Positions 45,560 to 55,384 of a stretch of DNA of 62,815 bases are shown piece by piece. This DNA comes from Acanthaster planci (lineage: Eukaryota; Echinodermata; Asteroidea; Valvatida; Acanthasteridae): the NCBI RefSeq assembly GCF_001949145.1, contig NW_019091408.1, positions 1,369,296-1,432,110 of the forward strand, given 5' to 3'. The notes below the pieces were generated by a model. That model saw nothing but the letters and a program-made list of their open reading frames with translations, did not search any database and was not told where the DNA came from. A program made the translations under genes and the position numbers. Every line of letters begins with the position of its first letter. Position 1 is the first letter of the stretch.

Positions 45560-46184
45560 TTATAAGATTTTTTTTAAAACCGCCGCCCGTTCGTTGGCTA
45601 GCGCTTCTGCTCGCTCGTTGACTTGGCTTTCAAATTCTTCTTTACTGCTTGCTTCGCTTGCTTGTAGTTTAGTGCTCGCGTTGGACCTAATTTTTTCTTT
45701 CATTTCGTTAATTTTTTTAAGCTCGGTTAAAATAAGTATAAATTCCTCCTGCGATATATCACCGTCTTCAATCGCGTGAGATACGTATTCTTCGATGGTG
45801 TTTAATTTAGTGTCTGCCACCATTCGAATTTGGTCGTGTTTTTTAGTTTTGTGGTTGAGTCTACGGGCGGCGTACTTTAGAACCGCGTAAGCACCGAACG
45901 CACCGATAGCTATGCCTTCCATCACAAGTCCAACGGGCCCAGTAACGACGCCCAAAATGGCGGGAATGCCAACGGCTGCCGAGCTCGCGCCCAATGCTTC
46001 CACGCCGTACTCCACGTAACCTAGCGGGTAAAAGTCATTTGATCTTTTTATAGCTAGCTTCCCGCGCGTCGCGTTCTCTTTGAAATTGGGATTTAATATC
46101 TTCGATCTTTTTGAGTCTGTGAATTTTGGTTTCTGCTTGTTCGGCCGAGTTTAAAGTCAAATCTGGGTATACGTTAGTTGTCAT
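45560..46184 (-). pseudogene. Membrane plus coiled-coil protein (recurrent Polinton ORF)
   Basis: It starts at 46184 just after gtatataataaa. The N-terminal Lys/Glu-rich helix (RLKKIEDIKSQFQRERDARE) is separated by a frameshift near 46020 from a two-segment hydrophobic region (AVGIPAILGVVTGPVGLVM, IAIGAFGAYAVLKYA). A conserved helical domain follows: KHDQIRMVADTKLNTIEEYV, then DGDISQEEFILILTELKK and INEMKEKIR. The KH-x(5-8)-A-x-x-KLNTI...ISxEEF...MKE pattern is one I have seen often in metazoan genomes as uncharacterised proteins near virus-like PolB genes. The function is unknown; membrane remodelling or capsid-associated roles are possible. Confidence 0.55.
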
Positions 46185-46205
46185 CTTTTTTATTATATAC
46201 AAATT

Positions 46206-46919
46206 TTAAAAAATGTCTAACTCGATTAAAATTTTGCCCATATTATTCAAGAGCTCACCTCAATCGTTTTTAACAGAAAGAGTCAACTCGTCGATGTTCC
46301 TGTTGATGAACTTTTTAGGCGTTTCACACGTCACGGGTGTTGAGGTGCAAGGCTCGGTAGCAATCACGTATAGCAAGTCTAAAGACTGCCCGTTATAAAA
46401 ATTGTCAAATGTATTTAATTGTTTGCAATGAATAAAGGCCAGCTTCAATGGGTTTAAATCGTACTTACCTTTATAAATAACGTTAGGTAAAAGTTTTATT
46501 TTGGGTAAGTTCAATAGCTTAGACACTTATTTATTTAGTCGCAACTTGAGATTGGGGTCCGTAATGGCCACAGTAACCCTTTTAGATTCTGAGTGAACCT
46601 TAAAAGAAACGCCTGGAATCGAGTTTGACAAAAAGTGAAACCAGTCCATGTTATAATAACCGGGACATACTACGATGCTTCCTCTTTGACCCTCGGGTAA
46701 TGGCTGAGATGCGCTTCGCGAATGAAGTCTGTCGTATATAGGTTCTGTTAGCCCCGTCAACAACAGTCTTTTAGTTAATTCTCTTCTGAGTCTCGTGGGT
46801 TGTACAGGGGCGTTGGTGGTAGGTCGAGTTGGGGGATTCCCTTCGTAAATTTCATCTAAAGCTTGTCTTTGTCCCTCGAGCAGTGAAGCTGATTTAACTT
46901 TTTTTATCGTCGATATCAT
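46206..46919 (-). pseudogene. Penton-like minor capsid protein candidate
   Basis: One continuous 238-codon reading has two in-frame stops (46527-46529 and 46260-46262). A Pro/Arg-rich N-terminal third leads into VVCPGYYNMDWFHFLSNS and GVSFKVHSESKRVTVAI. It continues with LNPLKLAFIHCKQLNTFDNF, SLDLLYVIATEP, KFINRNIDELTLSV and a final short strand. The order of a GYY block, a strand-rich middle, a leucine-rich LLxxI block and a terminal pair of strands matches the single-jelly-roll penton (F54H12.2-like) proteins of metazoan Polintons. The length also agrees. This is an inference from pattern, not from a search. Confidence 0.5.
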
Positions 46920-46947
46920 AAGCTAAGCGATCTTGCGTTTCTAATGG

Positions 46948-47330
46948 TTATCTGTGATTTAACTGACCTTCTAAAGTTGCGATTTCTTGGTTTAGCTGCT
47001 CAATTTCATCAGCGATGATTCTGATTTCTTCGGCTAAGTTGCCTCTTTTATTTCCTTGGATCAATCTGTTTTTACTAATTCTGAATAGGAAGATACTTCC
47101 GTTCTTTCCTCTGAAAGTATTCTTGGCGGTCGTTCACCAAGTTCCCCAGCGGGCCTACCGTCCAAGTTTGTATCCCACTAAATTTCAGTCGCGTTTGTTA
47201 CGTTAAAATATCCAGCTTCAAACTGAATATTCTTTACCCGGACGACCTTGTCGCCTTTGGTGTTGTTGATCTCGTCTTTCAATTTAAACGTCTGCTCGCT
47301 CTCGGTTAAGTAAAACGTGTGAGTCTCCAT
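46948..47330 (-). pseudogene. Beta-rich protein with C-terminal coiled coil
   Basis: It starts METHTFYLTESEQTFKLKDE directly after gtatataataaa. The first 50 residues look strand-rich (KVVRVKNIQFEAGYFNVTN), with a stop near 47186. After one or more frameshifts the C-terminus is a clear coiled coil (EEIRIIADEIEQLNQEIATL) ending at 46948. The N-terminal FYLTESEQTFKL style also occurs at the start of some Polinton penton-like proteins, so it could be a paralogue of, or a split part of, the neighbouring minor capsid gene. Confidence 0.45.
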
Positions 47331-47368
47331 TTTATTATATACGTTTTGAAAAATCTTGTTTGGTTAAT

Positions 47369-47575
47369 CTATACGGCTTGCTTGGCGAGGTTTGATTTGT
47401 CTAGGGCGTTTTCCCAGTGCTTATCCGAAACTTTAAATAGATCTTTTACTTTTAAATCGTCCTCGCCGGTTGTCTCTTGATAACATACCGCGATTAAAGC
47501 CTTCAACGGTTTACCTCTAGAAATCTCGCCGTTTAGAACTCGGTTTAACTTATATTCTATTTCACCGCTTCACCA
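47369..47575 (-). pseudogene. Unknown small protein remnant
   Basis: An open frame without its own ATG contains EYKLNRVLNGEISRGKPLKA, LIAVCYQETTGEDDLKVKDL and SDKHWENALDKSNL. It adjoins the zinc-finger-like ORF upstream and may be its frameshifted C-terminus. No family was recognised. Confidence 0.35.
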
Positions 47576-47842
47576 ATAAAACTTTATACTCTTTTAAAGT
47601 TTTTCTCGATTTTGGTGGTGGCCGTTTTCTCCAAACGTGATACTTGTAATATCTATCTCCCACGTCTACAGGTGTGTATGAGGAAACCCAAACAAAAATT
47701 AGACCACAATGTTTACACGCGTACCTTTCGTCCATTTCAAGTATTTGGGGATCACAAGTGTTTCGGGTCTTGAAGGGGGAGTTGGCCATTTAGGTAATGA
47801 GCCGGTTAAATGATAAATCTCTGCGTCTGTCATTTTATTCAT
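47562..47842 (-). pseudogene. Small protein with CxxC knuckle
   Basis: Two overlapping frames share this stretch. One starts MNKMTDAEIYHLTGSLP at 47842. The other starts MANSPFKTRNTC at 47789 and continues with RYACKHCGLIFVW, a run containing YKYHVWRKRPPPKSRK, and VLLVKR. The CKHCG knuckle plus the basic tail suggest a small nucleic-acid-binding protein. A frameshift between the two frames is likely. Confidence 0.4.
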
Positions 47843-47877
47843 AGTTCATTTATTTAAGGAACGAGTGACGTAAAAAC

Positions 47878-47909
47878 AACCTCAGTTATTCCGAGGAATA
47901 ACCGAGGTT
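47878..47909. terminator. 15 bp hairpin after the putative ssDNA-binding gene
   Basis: The arms aacctcagttattcc (47878-47892) and ggaataaccgaggtt (47895-47909) pair with a single mismatch and a 2-base loop. It lies 18 bases downstream (leftward) of the stop at 47928, and between two leftward genes. This parallels the hairpin at 44295-44329. Confidence 0.6.
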
Positions 47910-47927
47910 TAAGTTAATCATTCAAAT

Positions 47928-48688
47928 TTAATCGACTTTTCGTTTCACGGAAGATTCAGATCCAGATTCAGATTCAAATCCGCTAAATGCTTGCAACGTC
48001 GACTTACTCGAAATTAGGCCGTCGTTTCCAATTTTCAATACCTAACGCTAGCTCCGCACGACAGTGAACCGTATGTACCGTAGTATACGTCTTTTGCACA
48101 AATAAATGATTGTGCGTCGCATCTCTTATTGATAAATTTATCGATATTTGACGAGTCGATGGATCTTTTTTGGTGATCAAATAGCGAAGCATATGGATCT
48201 ATTGTAACGTACATTTGGTTTTTAGCCGTATAAGGTGGTTTAACTACGTACTCTATTTTATTAAGGTCATCGATATCTCGACTAGCTTTGTAGGCGTTTA
48301 TGGTATTAGACGGCAGATCCCTTGAGATTCGATGAATTTATAAACGGCCAAATTTATGTGATCGAGTACGTTTGTCGTAGGTCAATCTATTTGATAGCAA
48401 ATTTGACGGCCTTTGATGTTTTCGGGAGTTTTATCTCAAGTGTCGTATTTGTAAAGCGGGTGTATACCGTAACATGGTTCTATCGTCATAATCAACAAGC
48501 GTTTATTTTGGCCGTTGTGATGGTAAAAACAGGTGAAGTGCATTGGCTCACTTGAGTCCCTTCTTTAACCACGGTTTTGAAATGATTAATTTACTCGGGT
48601 CAAAGGGACCATAGGTGACATTGGGGTCGCAGTTGTCAGCATTGAGACGCTCGTGGTCGTCTGAAACGATATATACTTGAGTTGACAT
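47928..48688 (-). pseudogene. Possible viral-type ssDNA-binding protein, broken
   Basis: It starts MSTQVYIVSDDHERLN. Across several frames one can follow DPSKLIISKPWLKKGL, FTCFYHHNGQNKRLLIMTIE, YGIHPLYKYD, a helical stretch (VLDHINLAVYKFIESQG) and KIEYVVKPPYTAKNQMYVTI. It ends in a Ser/Glu-rich acidic tail with a basic end (SGFESESGSESSVKRKVD). The order of a short strand motif, LxIxTxxxYGIxxY, a long helix, strands and an acidic tail resembles the ssDNA-binding proteins of large DNA viruses. At least three frameshifts and stops are present. The name is tentative. Confidence 0.35.
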
Positions 48689-48720
48689 GGTTATGTATAA
48701 ATCCGTGTCGAGTTTAGTCC

Positions 48721-49050
48721 CTAAATCGTGCAGTGGCTCGTTCTCTCGCCCGTACAACCAAAACATTCGATACAATGGGTACACTCGTAACAGTCCTCGC
48801 AACTGTCCAAAGCATTTGAATTTTGGCAGTCGTATGAATTAAAACACGCCACGCAATTTATACATCTACCGCAAAAGTCGCAATTGGAGCAGTCATTACA
48901 TCTTGCGCAGTCGTTACATTGGTGACAATCGTGGCATTCTTTACAATCGGTGCATTTACAACGAAAGCAATCGAGCGAATCTATCAAGTCGATTGAATTT
49001 CTCGTGTCTTTGCAAAAAAAACAATTCACGTTTGTAGTGTGATCTACCAT
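48721..49050 (-). CDS. Cysteine-every-third-residue protein
   Basis: This intact 109-codon ORF has a core with Cys at nearly every third position over about 60 residues: CKCTDCKECHDCHQCNDCAR, CNDCSNCDFCGRCINCVACF, then EDCYECTHCIECFGC. The Cys-x-x-Cys regularity with Asp/Asn/His spacers suggests a metal-binding beta-helix-like or multi-zinc structure. It is the outermost gene on the right, 43 bases inside the inverted repeat. Analogous pentapeptide-like or Cys-run proteins occur in giant viruses. Its function is unknown. Confidence 0.6.
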   Translation of the reverse strand: MVDHTTNVNCFFCKDTRNSIDLIDSLDCFRCKCTDCKECHDCHQCNDCARCNDCSNCDFCGRCINCVACFNSYDCQNSNALDSCEDCYECTHCIECFGCTGERTSHCTI

Positions 49051-49092
49051 TTATTTTTATTTACTGTTTATTTTTTTTTCTTCTTTTTATAA

Positions 49093-49297
49093 CGGGCAAG
49101 TCTCGATTTGTAGCGACGGGAAGTCCCTTTTTGTTTGAGAGTGATTGTTTGTGTGATCGGCGCACGTCACGAGTTGTTTATAAGAAAAAGTGCGCTGGGG
49201 TCAAAAGGTCAAGGTGAGTGAAGTGGAAATCCCCAGCGCAAGTGGGTGAAAGGGGAGGAAAGGGGAGGTGGACCAGAACTGTCCAATCCCTACTACT
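49093..49297. repeat. Right terminal inverted repeat of Polinton
   Basis: It is the complement of the left repeat and ends ctgtccaatccctactact. It is about 25-30 bases longer because of a local duplication of an agggga-type block and a gcgctgggg-like segment (about 49210-49262). Confidence 0.9.
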
Positions 49298-49302
49298 TCC
49301 GC
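49298..49302. repeat. Target-site duplication, right
   Basis: The word tccgc follows the right terminus and continues into tccatttttctata, which matches the sequence right of the empty site at 5349. Confidence 0.8.
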
Positions 49303-52300
49303 TCCATTTTTCTATATGAATATACATACCAAATTCCTCTTGGAACAGCTGAGCCAAATATTTTCAAAGTAGTGAAGTAACTACATTAGGGCCGTCCAAA
49401 ATGCATGCAAGCTACATTCACAGTCTGAAGGTCAATTTTAAAGCATTGATTAAAGCGTCACTATCACGACATCCTATATGCTCTACACAAGGACCTTTGA
49501 AATGGGAACAAATATTTTAAGCAGCTTAAAAAATTGTGCTAGTATCTAAAGAAGCCAAAGTATCCACATACATAAGTATTTTGTACTGATTGTTTGAAAT
49601 TGGCCTTGAATAAGTCCGTAAAAAGTATGATTGAACGAGAAACTTCACCCTAAGAAGTATAATTAATCTTAACCCGTACCAGTATTCTCTGCCTCATAAC
49701 TTTATACATACATCATGTACGCCTACATAAGGTAAACATTCAACATTCAGGGTCTACCATCGCATGACTGCTGAATAAGGTGAAAATCAATTGCTTTAAA
49801 TAACGAAATACCTCCAAAGACCGGTTCGAACGCACGTTTGGAAGTAGACACAGTGGCAAAATTCATGTTCAACATTATCATGAAATTCATCAAGTATTGG
49901 AAAGATAATGAAATTTATACAGCATCAAAAAGATTGGACAGAACTTCGCCGATGGAAAAATTTGTAAAAATTCAAAAACACAAATCTGCGATTTTCCTCT
50001 TTTCATCATCGATAGTCACTGTATTGAGAAAAGCCTATGGAAACTGGATTTAATGTATCATTTTAGTGGTTTTCATATTTTGTTTGAGAATAAAAAATAT
50101 TTTGAATTTTTCTTATTTTCATCTAAAACAAGAGAATATAACAGAAATTTTACAAATTCTATCCATATTTTGGAGTATGACAATCTAGACTGAACCTGAT
50201 ATTTTTTCATCAAAAGTTTGTTTACAAGGGAAATAATACATAAATCTTATAAAATCCAACACTTCAATGGACTTGTGAATCGAGAAATAAATTAAGCTGC
50301 AATTGATTTGCATCGAACTCGTTGGACCAGATAAACATCCGATATTCTGGCCTTGGAGAGTAACGGATCCCCCTATCCTGATATTTAACCAGCACGAGAC
50401 CTCAATACGGGTTCAAAGATTTATTCCTTGATGACTGTCCGTAAGGTAAAACTGTAAATAAACAAAGTGACACATGTGATGTGACACGTGATTTTAGGCC
50501 AAGGTGTTTTTCAAAGTACATGTAAGTAGACCCTATGCATGGAAATTTTGAAAAGGGTGTTACGGCAAATTCACCTTCTTGTGCATAAACAGTATTGAGG
50601 CTGACGTTTCTAGCACCAAACTTTGGATTCAATCAATCTCTTAATACAATGAAAAACCTGCAGTACATGGGTACACACACTATATGAATACAAGCACAGT
50701 AAAAACGAACATGGCTGTCCCAGATAAAATTAGAAATGACTAATAAACGTATACAATTAGGGGTACCGTTTCAACGTTGTTTACATCTAAAACCAAGCTT
50801 AATTAGTAAATTATCATAAAGGAAACTCACTGGTAATTATGGAAATGCACCTACAGTAAAACAGAGAGGGGACACCAACAAATGAATCTGCGGTCAGCAC
50901 ACCCGTGCTTTGCCAGACCTTTGATGATCGGAGGTGAAGATTCCTAAAACTTGATAATAACGTCTTGGAATATGACGATTTTTACACACATCAGCTAAGC
51001 TTTGATTTTAAATATATTGGCTAAATAAGGTTGGTAGATGCAGCTCATAGTCAGAAGACATAAAAAAATTTGACGTGAAGTGATGATGATGGTATCAAGT
51101 GCTTTACTACATGTATAACTCTCTGGATATTCATTAGATCCCTGCACAGGTCAATTTAGACCTCGAATAAAAGGGGCCTAGATAAATCACACTTTATGTG
51201 GACTCGCAGATAACATGATGTCCTCTGCAATGGCATCATGATGATGTCATGGAGTGATGGCAGACTGTTAGATTCGTTAACATACTTTTTCCTTCTGCTG
51301 TTTTTCTTCTGACATTCAAAACGAAACGAAATGAATGCATAGTAAAAGAATGTCACAGCTGAATCAGAGTAACCACATTTCTTTTGAGTCTCTTCCCTGG
51401 CAGGACCATATGATTGCTGTTGGCCGTTGTAGTTTTGTATTGATTAACTTAGTTCACCTTTGTGTTAGCCCTGGCCCAGCTTTGGAATACAGGAGCGTGC
51501 TTGTTCCCCAACCTGTGTAGATGAAACTACAGGAGGCTCTCCTGAGCGTCGTCCTGCTCTTACGATCCAACTAGCATTGGCGATCTGGACCATGGGTGTG
51601 GAACTACCGTAACTGTGACGAGCACCACTGCAAATCTCCCCCAAATAAATAATTTCTTATCGTTGTATAACATTCTGATACTTTATGATTTCCTTTGTGT
51701 TTTGCCTTGTCTTGTGAATATAATTGAAAGTTCGAGATAGTTGATTTATTTGGTTTGTTGCACAATAATTTCATCTCTGAAGTGTAAATTGCAACGGATG
51801 TTTTTAGTAGTGTTCCTATATGCGTGTTAGTCATTAGTCATGTTATATGTTTTATTTTTTGTGAGTGTAAACTGTAATGGTAAATGTTGAATATTTTTTG
51901 TAATTATTTAATTATGATTTTTTTACTCTTATTTTAATTGCTTAATCTTTTTTTATTATTTAATTGTTGAATCCATTGTAATTCAGCTTTTTTAACTGCG
52001 AAGATGGATTGTAATAACCCAATATGAAATGAAATGAAAACTGTATAAAAGTCATACGTCGTGGGAAATTTACTGATTTTTGCTGTATAAGTGTCAGCCT
52101 TGTGGTAAAGTACTTGTGATATTGTGATACTTTTGGTTATATACGTGTAAATTGTTTGAGTTATTTGTCTGGATATTAAGTAAGGAATTGCAGTTTTAAG
52201 TAAACCTGGCTACTTTACTATAAATCCTCCGCAGTGCAGATGTATCGTGCGGTTAGACGTTTTAACATTGAGCCTTGAGAATTGACGGGAAAATTAAGGA

Positions 52301-53890
52301 TTCTAGAACTATTTTATATGAAGAAAGGTTGTACAAGAAACTGAAAGTTTTATTTAAAAAATACATGAATTGATGATTGAGCACTGCAAATATTGAGTAA
52401 TTTGTATAAAGAAATTTGACCGTTTAAAATCAGAATTGGTCAGGAAATTTAATTGCAAGATAAATCTAGTATGATTGATGAATTTGCCGTTTTATGGTCA
52501 TGGGCCAAGTTCTGCATTGAGGGGCATTTTGACTATTTGCTATTTAACTAGGATCCTTCGAACCGACTAGATTTCCCCTGCAATTTCAAGTTGTGCATTA
52601 TTGTTTGAATAAAATTTAGATGTATATATTGTAAATACTAAAATTTTGTGTGAAGTGATCTTCTTGCTAGAGTTCCCATAGACTGTGACAAAGAAAGATT
52701 ACCTCACCTCCGTAAATATTTTATGGAATGGAAGACTTCAGTCTTCTTTACCTGTCTATCACCTTGCATGGCTCCATTTTTACCACTGAATTCGTAGGTT
52801 AATTAACTTCCATCTTTATGGGAGGTTTGCGTTTTGGGAATGCAGTAGGTGCATTCTTTTGCTTTGGGCGATTTTAAGATTCTTGCTACTCTGTCAAGTG
52901 GACTTGTCCAGGATTAAGTCGTAAAAAGTCACGAAACCGGCTGCAACAAAATCGACATAGGACGCTGCCAACATACCAGCATTTTGTCCTCTTCGAAGTT
53001 ATCCTGAGATTAATCCGAGATTGTGCACAGATTTTTGAAGGACTAGGTAGGTTACGTATTATAGTGCTTGTTGCTGAATTAATTACAATCAGAAGGTTTG
53101 GCTTTTCATAATTCTAAACGCGCTGATTGCAAAGTCAGATTAGACCTACGGCTTGTTGATCTTTAGTATAACCTCGGGGATTTCAATGTCCAGTTTAGAA
53201 GTCCTTAAAATTAAGCATCGAGAGCCAGCAATATTTAAGTCTGGTCGGTAAGGCAGACTAACTTTAATACTGTGGTACGCACAACACGCTTGTGTTTTGT
53301 ACAAATATTACATGTCACTGCCCATCCAATTGATATCAGCTGGCAGTAGACGGTAATCATAAAATTAATTACTTTAGGGATATTTTTATGCATTTGGTAG
53401 TATTCCTTAGCCATTTGCAAGGCCAGGGCCGTTTTCCAATACTCTCAGGCTTCGTATAGGAAGCCAATCCTCGATTGTGGGCCTGAAGCGTTTAACTTAA
53501 CTGGAAGTACTGTAATGTTTGGCTCTTTTGCATTTTATTTGATGTTCTGTGGCACTATCAGACTTACTATTGCGTTTATAACCTCAAAGTCAGGAAGTAA
53601 AAAAAAAAAAAAAAAGTTGACGCCCGAGACGGAGCCAAAGTTGAGTATTGGAAAACAAACCTGTTCTATCAAATTCACACGAATAAATATATGCTCGGCC
53701 CCTTAACGTCAATATTATGTGCGATAGCATGTTTTACTACATAAAACATCGACTCTAATATCTGATCAGCGAAAAAATGTTCAAATACTGGTGCACATTC
53801 GTAATGACATTTAAGTTAAACAAAGTTTCGTCAATCCACTTCATTGCCTAAGTAACATCAGGAGAAATAAGATCACAACCCTATATATTT
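49303..53890. other. Intergenic DNA right of the Polinton (copy 2)
   Basis: This is colinear with 5349-6149 and then, after a junction near 49960, with 9464-15514. It lacks the copy-1 insertions (6150-9463, 10948-11801 and the solo LTR). No gene was recognised. It gives the empty sites for those copy-1 elements. Confidence 0.6.
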
Positions 53891-54013
53891 ACACAAATTT
53901 AATGCACCATCAATCAAAATCTATCGGTTTGACTTTTCCCCTCTAATTGTACAAGTTAGGGATATGTATTAGGAACCAAAATGATCTTACGTCTAACGAC
54001 ACTGTGTACTTAC

Positions 54014-54089
54014 CCACATGTTGTGCTGTGCTAATTTGGAATGAGGCCACCAGAACGAAGACAGCGTAGCTAACAAGTCCCCTTTCCAT
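54014..54089 (-). CDS. Isolated receptor signal-peptide exon
   Basis: This 76-base exon starts at an ATG and encodes MERGLVSYAVFVLVASFQIS plus TAQHV and a spare G before a strong donor, gtaagt. It has the same length, phase and pattern as exon 1 of the receptor gene at 30787-30862 (ME...FV.V.SFQ.S..Q). It is therefore a paralogous first exon. The nearest compatible phase 1 acceptor downstream on this strand is exon 2 at 30213. It could be an alternative first exon of that gene with a 24 kb intron containing the Polinton, or the relic of a receptor copy that lost the rest. Confidence 0.7.
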
Positions 54090-54340
54090 CTTTGTAAGTG
54101 GCTGGTGTTGTGAAACATGTTTTAAATTTCTTGAATGGTGCGATTTAGGATGGAACTGCCCATTTATTTGTCTTCTGGATTACGTAACAATGTCCTTTGT
54201 AGCCCTTGCAGTACCAGCAGCTTTTGGGAGTTTAGGCCTTGATTACCACACTTTACAGCTTGAGTGACTACTTCTCCAGCTTAGGTATAATGTGCAGTGT
54301 TTTGATAAGAAAATGACGCAAATTGTGGAACAGAGAGAAC

Positions 54341-55200
54341 ATCCCCACCTTTGTGTTGGTCCGGCATTGTTATACTGGTATCTGAGGAATTCTATACAGA
54401 CATCTAGGGGGATGTGTTAATTTACAATAGGCTAGAGTGTGTATAAGGATTCGTCCCATTTCGTGCCTGTCAGGAAATAGAGCATCGGCCTCGAGCTTGA
54501 CTAAGAGAGGGCGCTACTAACTTAGCAACGGGGGCTCCTTTGGTACTAACTGCGCATCGCTGGTTAAAGAACGACTTGGTAACGCAAGTGTTGCAGTTAC
54601 ATCGCTACCAACAAAATGAATACTCCAAACCAATGGAGCTCTTTTCAACTGATGAGGGGTGCTTTTGCTCGACATCACAACAGAAATTCCATTCACATGT
54701 AAATGTAGAAACAACTAAATCAATGAGCTAACCACTTCCATTTTAGTGTTGGCTAGGTGTTGAGTTAGTGCTGGATGTGGGCATCACATTAAAATTGAAA
54801 TGGAGGAAGTGCAGAATCGGCGATAGTTGGGAAATGAGCGAAAGTAGCTCTGTTTGAACGTGGAATTTCTCCAGTCATGGAACATCTTGCATTGGTCTGT
54901 TACATTGTTCACTGATAAAGTGCGTGTATCTTCTTTTCGCCTTCATGCTGTGCAAGGCAGAGAAATGTTTCTTGCCGGCGACAATCCTTCTTGGATGCAA
55001 TATCTGCAAAGGGGTGGAATAATCACAGGACAATTCAATTCCAATGCGTGCTGGGGAGAGAACCCCCTCCCCGCCTTTGTGTTGCTCATTGTTTGACCGG
55101 AATCTCAGGAATTCTTTACATACCTTTAGGGTGGATGTGTTAGATAACAATAATCTAAAGTGTGTATAGGGATTTGACATGTGTGTGTGGGGGTACCCAT
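54341..55200. repeat. Direct repeat pair of about 140-150 bp
   Basis: The segments 54341-54480 and 55062-55200 share words in the same order: cacctttgtgttg/cgcctttgtgttg, then aggaattct, ggatgtgtta, and agtgtgtata with ggatt. The spacing is about 720 bases. They could be ends of a small unrecognised element. Confidence 0.5.
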
Positions 55201-55334
55201 CGGCCCCATGTCGTGCATGGTATCATTCAAGAAGACTGTTGAGGACGCTTGGCGACAGTCCGTACGAAGCCAGTATAAATGTTTTTGTCACAATCCTCAT
55301 ACCATTGGGTGTATCTAAAATCATATCGAAATTG

Positions 55335-55384
55335 TTGGATTGAGCACTGTTAGGGGTAACTCTAACAGTGCTCGATCAATCCAA
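55335..55384. repeat. Hairpin
   Basis: The arms ttggattgagcactgttag and the complementary ctaacagtgc...tcaatccaa pair over about 19 bp with a 2-base bulge and an 8-base loop. No gene is adjacent. Confidence 0.5.

Larger units (their letters stand above)
38539..49297. mobile_element. Polinton/Maverick-type (adintovirus-like) provirus, decayed
   Basis: This 10,759 bp element has AG...CT termini and long terminal inverted repeats (38539-38718 and 49093-49297). It is flanked by a tccgc duplication (38534-38538 and 49298-49302), or 6 bp ttccgc if the terminal T is counted as target. Polintons make 6 bp duplications. The uninterrupted site is visible at 5343-5348. Genes recognised are protein-primed DNA polymerase B, an integrase C-terminal remnant, a double-jelly-roll capsid protein, an A32-like packaging ATPase, a penton-like protein, an HNH protein and several small ORFs. 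This gene set defines the Polinton/adintovirus group. Most genes are interrupted, the integrase core is gone and no adenain protease was seen, so it is smaller than the usual 15-20 kb and inactive. Confidence 0.92.

Noticed and set aside
45594-45779. Leu/Ser-rich plus-strand ORF
   Set aside because: Antisense shadow of the coiled-coil domain of the leftward gene at 45560-46184.
48322-48555. 77-codon plus-strand ORF in the right half of the Polinton
   Set aside because: It is antisense to the putative ssDNA-binding gene, which better fits family patterns and the gene order.
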